From: UBA1858 sp965658595
GTDB taxonomy: Bacteria; Pseudomonadota; Gammaproteobacteria; UBA4575
NCBI GenBank assembly: GCA_965658595.1
Contig: CBFHSW010000006.1
Span: forward strand, 1-5,571
Direction of reading: 5' to 3'
Length of the DNA: 5,571 nucleotides
Shown here: in pieces, positions 1 to 5,093 of the stretch
Layout of the letters: the number at the start of each line of letters is the position of its first letter
How positions within the stretch are numbered: position 1 is the first letter of the stretch
Notes under the pieces: generated by a model
Database searches by the model: none
The model's input: the letters and a program-made list of their open reading frames with translations, nothing else
What the model was told of the DNA's origin: nothing
Made by a program: the position numbers and the translations under genes

Positions 1-359
1 TTAGGCGCAAGATATTGATGATCATAGTCTCCGACTTTGATCGCAGGATCTTCTATGGGTACTAGTTCAGTCTTAGTTTTGATCGTCATTTTTCTGTACG
101 GCAGCTCAGTGCTGTACAGTTCATGAAAGCGAATATTTTTAAATACTGTATGCTCTTGTAAACGACGGCGGAATGTTTGTATGTCTAAAATATTACCAGA
201 CAAACCCATATTCACGCCTTCGCTGGCAATATAAATCGAGCCCATTAATGCGAGATCAGCACACAAGTTATTAAAGTGTTGTAGTGCTTGTTCAAGGTCA
301 TCAATAGGCGTAAAACAATAGCCGGATATATTTATGAAAAAGGGCTGGTCATTTATCAT
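1..359 (-). CDS. TrhO/YceA-like rhodanese-family protein, N-terminal part (runs off the left edge)
   Basis: A minus-strand frame opens at the ATG at 359-357 and stays open for 119 codons to the window edge, so the C-terminus is missing. It starts MINDQPFFINISGY. It carries the N-terminal acylphosphatase-like domain of the UPF0176/TrhO family: IYIASEGVN at about residues 42-50 matches YLAHEGIN of E. coli YceA, and the later PYRKMTIKTKTELV (87-100) matches the family block before the rhodanese domain. The rhodanese domain and its active-site cysteine would lie outside the window. E. coli TrhO hydroxylates uridine 34 of some tRNAs with oxygen. This copy resembles the shorter 'sulfurtransferase' branch, which starts close to this domain, so the same reaction is only inferred. 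The start is fixed by an in-frame TAA at 380-378 with no other ATG between. The ribosome-binding site is weak. It is divergent from pepN. Family confidence is good; exact function is uncertain. Confidence 0.8.
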   Translation of the reverse strand, partial: MINDQPFFINISGYCFTPIDDLEQALQHFNNLCADLALMGSIYIASEGVNMGLSGNILDIQTFRRRLQEHTVFKNIRFHELYSTELPYRKMTIKTKTELVPIEDPAIKVGDYDHQYLAP

Positions 360-402
360 TGCAGAAATACTAGTTTTTTAATGTGTGTTTAACGTGGGTT
401 TT

Positions 403-437
403 CGAGCATTGGCGATTCAAGAATCGCTAAGCCCTCG
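403..437. repeat. Imperfect palindrome with a perfect 7-bp core
   Basis: GCGATTC (412-418) and GAATCGC (421-427) form a perfect inverted repeat around AA. One G-T pair and two A-T pairs extend it to 409-430. After a short asymmetric bulge, CGAG (403-406) pairs with CTCG (434-437). No T-run follows on either strand, and both flanking genes point away, so it is not a terminator for either. It could be an operator or a hairpin in the leader of the minus-strand gene, whose start is 44 bp away. Confidence 0.5.
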
Positions 438-589
438 CTGACCTGTTAGACAAAATGAGCTGTGTTGAATAACTTATCACTTTATTGTGTCGGCATGAGC
501 GTGAATTGAAGAATAAGTGTCAGATTCAGCGTGCGGTGTATGCCATTAGAACACAGGCTAGACTTTGCCCAATAACTTTAACGGGTATT

Positions 590-619
590 TTGTATTTTCC
601 TTGCATCAAATATTATACT
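590..619 (+). promoter_or_regulatory. Candidate sigma-70 promoter of pepN
   Basis: TATACT at 614-619 matches five of six bases of the -10 consensus. TTGTAT at 590-595 is a weak -35 (three of six) with an 18-bp spacer. Transcription would start near 626, giving a leader of about 40 nt to the pepN ATG. The pepN ribosome-binding site is modest: ACAGG ends 6 nt before the ATG. This is based on pattern alone. Confidence 0.4.
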
Positions 620-666
620 CACCAGCGTAATAATAACCCAATAAGATCGAACACAACAGGCTGACT

Positions 667-3336
667 ATGAGAGACGGACAACCCCAAGCGATATATTTAA
701 AAGACTACCAAGTACCCAGTCATCTAATCAGCACAGTTGCATTAAGGTTTGAACTGTTTCCCGACCGAACTATTGTACATGCCATCCTCAAAATTACTGC
801 TAATCCTGCATTTGAAGGGTTTCATGAGCCGTCAGGAGTAGATCTGGTTTTAAATGGTGAACAGTTGCAATTACAAACCGTAAGCATAGATGGTCGCGCT
901 TTGCAGCAACAAGAATATACAGTTGATGCAGAAAGTTTACGTATAGTCTCGCCGCCACAACAATTTGAACTATCGACTAGCGTGCAGATTGACCCAGCTA
1001 AAAATACTGCCTTGGAAGGTTTGTATTTGTCTTCAGGCAACTACTGCACACAATGTGAGGCAGAGGGTTTTAGGAAAATTACTTATTTTCTTGATCGCCC
1101 CGATGTGATGGCGATCTTTTCAGTGCGAATAGAAGGCGATCTGGACAGCTTGCCGGTATTGCTTTCTAACGGCAACCGAGGTGAGCAGGGGTTATTAGAC
1201 AATGGTCGCCATTTTGTTGAATGGCATGATCCTTTCCCCAAGCCGAGTTATTTATTCGCATTAGTGGCGGGAGATTTAAGTTGTTGTGAAGGCTCTTACC
1301 ACACAAGCAGTGGACGTAATGTCAGCATAGAGATTTATACCGAAGCTCATAATGCGGATAAATGTGATCATGCTATCGCATCATTGCAAAAAGCCATGCA
1401 GTGGGACGAGCAGACCTTTGGACTGGAATATGATCTAGACGCCTACATGATTGTTGCTGTGGATGACTTCAATATGGGGGCCATGGAAAACAAGGGTTTG
1501 AATGTATTCAATTCTAAATGTGTATTAGCCAGTCCCAGTACAGCCACTGATGCAGATTATATGACAGTGGAAGCTGTGATTGCCCATGAGTACTTCCACA
1601 ACTGGACGGGTAATCGCGTCACGTGTCGTGATTGGTTTCAACTTAGCTTGAAAGAAGGGCTAACCGTTTTTCGAGATCAAGAATTCACTTCAGATGTGAC
1701 TTCGCGCGCGGTTAAGCGCATACAAGATGTACGCTATTTTCGTGCCTACCAATACGCTGAAGATGCCGGTCCGATGACACATCCGATTCGCCCAGCCTCT
1801 TATGTAGAAATTAATAACTTTTATACGCTGACAGTCTATGAAAAGGGTGCCGAAGTGGTGCGTATGTATCAGACTTTGTTAGGTAAAGATGGCTTTAAGA
1901 AAGGTCTGGCACGTTATTTTGAAAAGCATGATGGTCAGGCGGTGACCACCGATGACTTTGCCAATGCCATGGCGGAAGCCAATCAATATGATTTAGGAAA
2001 TTTTCTCAACTGGTATTCGCAAAGTGGTACGCCCACATTGAAAATAATGACTGATTGGAATCAGGCTAGTCATGAGTATAGTGTTGAGATCACTCAACAG
2101 ATACCGACTCACGCACATCAACTTGATCCAAAGCCGTATTTAATTCCAGTATCGATTGCTTTGTTTGATGAGCAGGGCCAAGCATGCACGCTGAGATTAA
2201 AGGGCAGCTCTCAAGTTCAAGATGATGTCATGATGTTGAAGCTATCTGAAGAAAAACAAACCTTTGTATTTGAAGACATCAAGCGTTTGCCAGTGCCCTC
2301 GTTTTTGCAAAACTTTTCAGCGCCCGTAAAGCTGGATTACGACTACTCTTTTGAAGATTCTGCTTTTTTGATGGCGCATGAGCAAGATCCGTTTAACCGT
2401 TGGGATGCAGGTCAACGTTTTGCGACTGAATGGATGCTGAATGCAGTGGTGGATCAATTGACAGGCAAACCGATCGCAGATGCCGAGGCTTATATCCAAG
2501 CTCTGCGTGTTAACCTCAATGACACGCACTTAGATGCTGCCTTTATTGCTGAAATGCTGGTCATGCCAAGTGAATCCTATCTTGCAGAATTCATGCAGCC
2601 AGTAGAGGTCGATGTGGTGTATCAGGTGAGAAAGCATTTGATACAACAAATTGCTGCTGGTCTAGAAACCCAGTTGTTAGCCTTATATCACCAGCATCGT
2701 GTCAGTGATGAATATCAATATAATGCTCAACACATGGGACAGCGACGCTTATCTGCTGTGTGTTTAAGTTACTTAAATAGTCTCGACAAACCTGAGTATG
2801 CTGAGTTGGCAAAAGCCCAATATCAGCAGGCGGATAACATGACGGATATGATGTCGGCTCTGGAAGCTATTAATGATAGTGAACTGCCATTACGCACTGA
2901 ACTGTTGGAAGACTTTGGGCAGCGTTGGAAACAAGATGCCTTAGTAATGGATAAATGGTTCTCTCTGCAGGCGCGTTCACGACGCAGTCAGGTATTGGAC
3001 ACTGTGACAGCTCTATTGGAACACGAGTGTTTCTCAATTAAAAATCCTAACAAGGTGAGGTCACTGATCGGTGGATTTACTATGGGTAATCCCACTGCCT
3101 TCCATGCCAAAGATGGAAGTGGTTACGCCTTTCTTACTCATCAAGTGATTCAGTTAGACGCTATTAATCCACAAGTTGCATCCCGTTTAGTGAAGCCATT
3201 GATCGATTGGAAAAAGTACGATGTGAAGCGTCAGCTACTGATGAAGGAGTCACTGCGAGAAATTAAATCTAATGCATCACTGTCACGTGATGTTTTTGAA
3301 TTAGTGGATCGAAGCCTTGCTACTAGCAGCGAATAG
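667..3336 (+). CDS. pepN: Aminopeptidase N (M1 family zinc metallopeptidase)
   Basis: A complete 889-residue protein that aligns with E. coli PepN (870 aa) along its whole length. It removes N-terminal residues from peptides, with broad specificity, in the last steps of cytoplasmic protein turnover. By alignment the domains are: N-terminal beta domain about 1-203, thermolysin-like catalytic domain about 204-454, small beta domain about 455-557, and helical C-terminal domain about 558-889. All catalytic elements are present: the exopeptidase motif GAMEN at 271-275; zinc ligands H307, H311 and E330 with catalytic E308 in HEYFH; transition-state Y391 in TVYEKG; and E131 in TQCEAEG for the substrate amino terminus. 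There is no signal peptide, as expected for a cytoplasmic enzyme. The ATG at 667 is supported because the N-terminus (QPQAIYLKDY) lines up with QPQAKYRHDY near the start of E. coli PepN. It appears monocistronic, divergent from the TrhO-like gene and convergent with fabA. No frameshift or missing residue was seen. Confidence 0.98.
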   Translation: MRDGQPQAIYLKDYQVPSHLISTVALRFELFPDRTIVHAILKITANPAFEGFHEPSGVDLVLNGEQLQLQTVSIDGRALQQQEYTVDAESLRIVSPPQQFELSTSVQIDPAKNTALEGLYLSSGNYCTQCEAEGFRKITYFLDRPDVMAIFSVRIEGDLDSLPVLLSNGNRGEQGLLDNGRHFVEWHDPFPKPSYLFALVAGDLSCCEGSYHTSSGRNVSIEIYTEAHNADKCDHAIASLQKAMQWDEQTFGLEYDLDAYMIVAVDDFNMGAMENKGLNVFNSKCVLASPSTATDADYMTVEAVIAHEYFHNWTGNRVTCRDWFQLSLKEGLTVFRDQEFTSDVTSRAVKRIQDVRYFRAYQYAEDAGPMTHPIRPASYVEINNFYTLTVYEKGAEVVRMYQTLLGKDGFKKGLARYFEKHDGQAVTTDDFANAMAEANQYDLGNFLNWYSQSGTPTLKIMTDWNQASHEYSVEITQQIPTHAHQLDPKPYLIPVSIALFDEQGQACTLRLKGSSQVQDDVMMLKLSEEKQTFVFEDIKRLPVPSFLQNFSAPVKLDYDYSFEDSAFLMAHEQDPFNRWDAGQRFATEWMLNAVVDQLTGKPIADAEAYIQALRVNLNDTHLDAAFIAEMLVMPSESYLAEFMQPVEVDVVYQVRKHLIQQIAAGLETQLLALYHQHRVSDEYQYNAQHMGQRRLSAVCLSYLNSLDKPEYAELAKAQYQQADNMTDMMSALEAINDSELPLRTELLEDFGQRWKQDALVMDKWFSLQARSRRSQVLDTVTALLEHECFSIKNPNKVRSLIGGFTMGNPTAFHAKDGSGYAFLTHQVIQLDAINPQVASRLVKPLIDWKKYDVKRQLLMKESLREIKSNASLSRDVFELVDRSLATSSE

Positions 3337-3350
3337 TTCACTGCTAGTAG
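3320..3350. terminator. Perfect 10-bp inverted repeat over the pepN stop; possible bidirectional terminator
   Basis: CTACTAGCAG (3320-3329) and CTGCTAGTAG (3341-3350) are exact reverse complements around an 11-nt loop. The left arm codes for the last residues of PepN, and the TAG stop (3334-3336) lies in the loop. The convergent position suggests it ends transcription from both sides: fabA stops 18 nt away on the other strand. No clear U-tract follows on either strand, so intrinsic termination is uncertain. It may instead act as a 3'-end stabilising hairpin. Confidence 0.5.
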
Positions 3351-3367
3351 TGTCTATCTGCGAAGAC

Positions 3368-3883
3368 TTAGAAATTATCAGTGGAAGTGAATAGGCCGAC
3401 GCGTAGGTCTTTTGCGTTATAGATCTCACGATCATCTACATACATGACACCATCACCAATCCCTAGGACTAGCTTGCGAGTGATGAGTCTTTTCATGTCG
3501 ATCTCATAGCGAACTTTTTTGGCGGTAGGTAATACTTGTCCAGTGAATTTCACCTCACCCACCCCTAGAGCACGTCCACGTCCAGGATTGTCACTCCAAG
3601 CTAGAAAGAAACCTACGAGTTGCCACATTGCATCTAAACCCAAACAGCCGGGCATGACGGGATCCCCTGGGAAGTGGCAATCAAAAAACCAAAGGTCAGG
3701 CGTGATGTCTAGCTCAGCAATCATTTTGCCTTTGCCATATTCTCCACCATCACTATTGATTATGGTGATGCGGTCCATCATTAACATATTGGGTGTTGGT
3801 AATTGTGCGTTGCCGGGGCCGAACATTTCCCCATTTCCACACGCTAATAATTCCTCTTTACTAAAGCTGGATGGTCTAGTCAT
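3368..3883 (-). CDS. fabA: 3-hydroxydecanoyl-ACP dehydratase/isomerase (FabA)
   Basis: A complete 171-residue protein, almost the same length as E. coli FabA (172 aa) and strongly conserved. FabA is a cytoplasmic hotdog-fold homodimer. It dehydrates 3-hydroxydecanoyl-ACP and isomerises trans-2- to cis-3-decenoyl-ACP, the branch point of anaerobic unsaturated fatty acid synthesis. The active-site signature is intact: H70 in the CHFPGDPVMPG block (69-79) and D84 in CLGLDAMWQLVGF. The conserved LGVGEVKFTGQVLPTAKKV segment lies at 106-124. The MPG/DAMWQ pattern favours FabA over the non-isomerising FabZ. The N-terminus (MTRPSSFSKEELLACG) matches the family start; the only upstream purine patch is a weak AAAGA. 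It sits 39 bp downstream of the MerR-type gene on the same strand, so read-through is possible, and a candidate promoter overlaps the regulator's stop. fabB, its usual partner in pseudomonad operons, is not next to it here: the downstream neighbour is convergent pepN. Confidence 0.98.
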   Translation of the reverse strand: MTRPSSFSKEELLACGNGEMFGPGNAQLPTPNMLMMDRITIINSDGGEYGKGKMIAELDITPDLWFFDCHFPGDPVMPGCLGLDAMWQLVGFFLAWSDNPGRGRALGVGEVKFTGQVLPTAKKVRYEIDMKRLITRKLVLGIGDGVMYVDDREIYNAKDLRVGLFTSTDNF

Positions 3884-3922
3884 AGTCTTTATAGTGTTAA
3901 TTTTAATAAGAGCGGTAAGTTT

Positions 3923-4870
3923 TTAATTATAGGGTGATAGACGTTTTAAGCGGTCTAATTCCATGCGCAGTTCTCCCATAGTTTGCACAACGACTGCGTC
4001 TATTTCTTGTAATACCTCAGTGTACCCCGTAACCGCATTGCCGCCTACAAGTAAACTCACATTTGGGCCTACTTTGGTTTTTAATTCACGCAATGCATTA
4101 GCGAGATGTGGATCATCCGCTGGCGAAGCAATACCCAGTGCGATGCTGTAAGACTGAGTTTGCTGGCTGGCATAAGCGATTTCTTCAGGTGCTAAATCAG
4201 TTCCTAAATAAATTGCATTCCAACCATAAAAATTAGCTGCCACTGCCATACGTAATGCAATCAAATCGTATTGCTGTCCCATAGGTGTGCTGACAATTAA
4301 ATTGTGGCGGGACTCAGTGCTGTTTTCTGAGGTGGCTAAGTTATACATATATGAGCGCACGGTCGCTGTGGCTACACGTTCATGACATTGGCGCATATTG
4401 CCGCGACGACATTCATCACGCACATGTGAAATTAATGGTCTCAATAAGTCTTCTAGTAGGAAAGGAATCCCCAACACTTTATCGGCTTTAATTAAGCACG
4501 ATTTAAGGTGACTAGAATTCATTGCAGTGATGGCGTCTAAACACTCTTCAAAATGTTCCATAACAGAACCTGTGCTTGGACGTTTGCTGGGAATAACCCG
4601 CGCTTGTGCTGCGGCTAGTTCATCTGTTTCTATGAGAGAATAAAGTTCGTCGCTGGACTGACTCGCGATATCGCCAATACGGCGCCCTGCAGAAGTCGCG
4701 CGGCGCAGTAAAGTCAGTTTCTCCACATCCTCATCAGAATACAGTCGGCGACCGTTGGATGCGCGTTGTGGAATGACGGCTTGATAGCGTCTTTCCCATG
4801 CACGTATCACATCTGGGTTTAAACCTGTTCGACGTGCAACCACTTGTATGGGGTGTTTAGGTTCATTCAT
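3923..4870 (-). CDS. MerR-family regulator with a cobalamin-binding-like C-terminal domain (CarH/LitR/MlrA type)
   Basis: A complete 315-residue protein. Residues 7-70 form a MerR winged-helix domain: RAWERRY at 23-29, then GRRLYSDEDVEKL at 40-52, the pattern typical of CarA/CarH/LitR/MlrA regulators. Residues about 105-180 correspond to the four-helix cap (B12-binding_2-like). Residues about 188-310 have the Rossmann-like B12-binding fold, with LIVSTPMG (191-198), GWNAIYLGTDL (216-226) and LLVGGNAVTG (273-282). The cobalamin residues are lost. The lower-ligand motif [D/E]xHxxG reads QQYDLI at 199-204, so Tyr201 replaces the axial His. In the cap signature W-x9-EH, Trp is Cys154 and EH is E164-R165. 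Photosensing or B12-sensing as in CarH is therefore unlikely, and it may be ligand-free or bind something else, as E. coli MlrA-type proteins do. It is divergent from the oxygenase gene at 5094 and lies 39 bp upstream of fabA. Autoregulation is suggested by the repeats in its leader. Family assignment is firm; targets are inferred. Confidence 0.9.
   Translation of the reverse strand: MNEPKHPIQVVARRTGLNPDVIRAWERRYQAVIPQRASNGRRLYSDEDVEKLTLLRRATSAGRRIGDIASQSSDELYSLIETDELAAAQARVIPSKRPSTGSVMEHFEECLDAITAMNSSHLKSCLIKADKVLGIPFLLEDLLRPLISHVRDECRRGNMRQCHERVATATVRSYMYNLATSENSTESRHNLIVSTPMGQQYDLIALRMAVAANFYGWNAIYLGTDLAPEEIAYASQQTQSYSIALGIASPADDPHLANALRELKTKVGPNVSLLVGGNAVTGYTEVLQEIDAVVVQTMGELRMELDRLKRLSPYN
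3926..3957 (-). promoter_or_regulatory. Candidate fabA promoter overlapping the end of the MerR-type gene
   Basis: On the minus strand a perfect -10 hexamer, TATAAT, occupies 3931-3926. It is formed by the last two sense codons of the upstream regulator (Tyr-Asn) just before its TAA. The best -35 I can find is TAGACC at 3957-3952, four of six matches but with a long 20-bp spacer. A start near 3919 would give a leader of about 36 nt to the fabA ATG. The -10 is clear, while the -35 is weak. I found no convincing FadR- or FabR-like operator nearby. Confidence 0.4.
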
Positions 4871-4895
4871 CGTTATTTGCCCGGTAATTTGGTCT

Positions 4896-4984
4896 TTGTC
4901 AGGTGTTTGTCTAAGCTTTTGTACTCTAATTGTCCATAAATCACGAACAATTTTAGTACATTGTCATTCGAATGTACAAGACAA
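4896..4984. promoter_or_regulatory. Cluster of TTGT/ACAA elements: candidate operator of the MerR-type regulator
   Basis: On the plus strand TTGTCA (4896), TTGTCT (4907), TTGTAC (4919) and TTGTCC (4930) form a direct array at 11, 12 and 11 bp. A further TTGTCA lies at 4961, 31 bp on, or about three helical turns. The opposite orientation appears as GAACAA (4945-4950), GTACAA (4974-4979) and AGACAA (4979-4984). AGTACA (4955-4960) and TGTACA (4973-4978) add palindromic half-sites. From memory, CarH binds 11-bp direct repeats head to tail, and LitR-type regulators bind TGTACA-like half-sites. Binding by the neighbouring regulator is inferred. Confidence 0.5.
4950..4979 (-). promoter_or_regulatory. 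Candidate promoter of the MerR-type gene
   Basis: On the minus strand TTGTAC (4979-4974) could serve as a weak -35 (three of six). It is followed after 18 bp by TAAAAT (4955-4950), a five-of-six -10. Transcription would start near 4943, leaving a leader of about 73 nt that contains the four-copy TTGT array. Both hexamers touch repeat elements, which fits autoregulation. An alternative is TGGACA (4936-4931) with a 17-bp spacer and a poor -10, TAGACA. The gene's ribosome-binding site is weak in either case. Confidence 0.4.
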
Positions 4985-5009
4985 ATGGGTGTCACCAGCA
5001 CTGTTATCA

Positions 5010-5038
5010 CTGGCAATACAAAGGTGATTTGCTATAGT
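5010..5038 (+). promoter_or_regulatory. Candidate extended -10 promoter of the membrane oxygenase gene
   Basis: CTGGCA (5010-5015) is a four-of-six -35. A 17-bp spacer leads to TATAGT (5033-5038), a five-of-six -10 preceded by TGC, which makes an extended -10. A start near 5045 gives a leader of about 49 nt. The TTGT/ACAA cluster lies roughly 60-150 bp upstream of that start, where an activator could act. CACTG occurs twice (4999-5003, 5008-5012) next to the -35. Confidence 0.5.
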
Positions 5039-5082
5039 CAGTTCCAAGCAGTATTGCTTTCTTGACTTCAATTCGGTTACTT

Positions 5083-5088
5083 AGGAGG
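5083..5088 (+). promoter_or_regulatory. Perfect Shine-Dalgarno sequence
   Basis: AGGAGG lies 5 nt before the ATG at 5094. It fixes that start and is by far the strongest ribosome-binding site in the window; the other genes here have weak ones. It implies efficient translation of the downstream membrane protein. Confidence 0.9.
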
Positions 5089-5093
5089 TACCT

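Larger units (their letters stand above)
360..666. other. Divergent intergenic region between the TrhO-like gene and pepN
   Basis: This 307-bp stretch separates the two divergent starts. I see no convincing coding sequence on either strand, since ATG-initiated frames here close within a few codons. It holds a palindrome at 409-430 and a candidate pepN promoter at 590-619. I could not assign a convincing minus-strand promoter for the TrhO-like gene. The remainder (about 440-585) shows nothing I can name. Confidence 0.8.

Noticed and set aside
822..1040. 72-codon open frame on the minus strand inside pepN
   Set aside because: It lies wholly antisense to a strongly conserved part of PepN and its Cys/Ser-rich product shows no family pattern; it is a shadow frame.
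2317..2529. 70-codon open frame on the minus strand inside pepN
   Set aside because: Antisense to conserved PepN C-terminal coding sequence, with no recognisable motif and no ribosome-binding site argument in its favour.
3519..3926. 135-codon open frame on the plus strand opposite fabA
   Set aside because: It is the reverse frame of a highly conserved enzyme. Its Pro/Ser-rich product resembles nothing and simply follows fabA codon structure.
3963..4151. 62-codon open frame on the plus strand opposite the MerR-type gene
   Set aside because: Antisense to the well-supported regulator C-terminus, with no supporting signal.
4871..4943. A cobalamin riboswitch in the leader of the MerR-type gene
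   Set aside because: The predicted leader is only about 73 nt, far too short for a B12 riboswitch, and I see no B12-box-like core. The repeats fit protein binding better.
4988..4996. GGTG-T-CACC mini-palindrome as an operator
   Set aside because: The arms are only 4 bp, short enough to occur by chance, and nothing links them to the TTGT/ACAA elements.
5062..5067. TTGACT as a -35 element for the oxygenase gene
   Set aside because: The matching -10 would fall on the Shine-Dalgarno sequence and leave almost no leader; the extended -10 at 5033-5038 is a better candidate.
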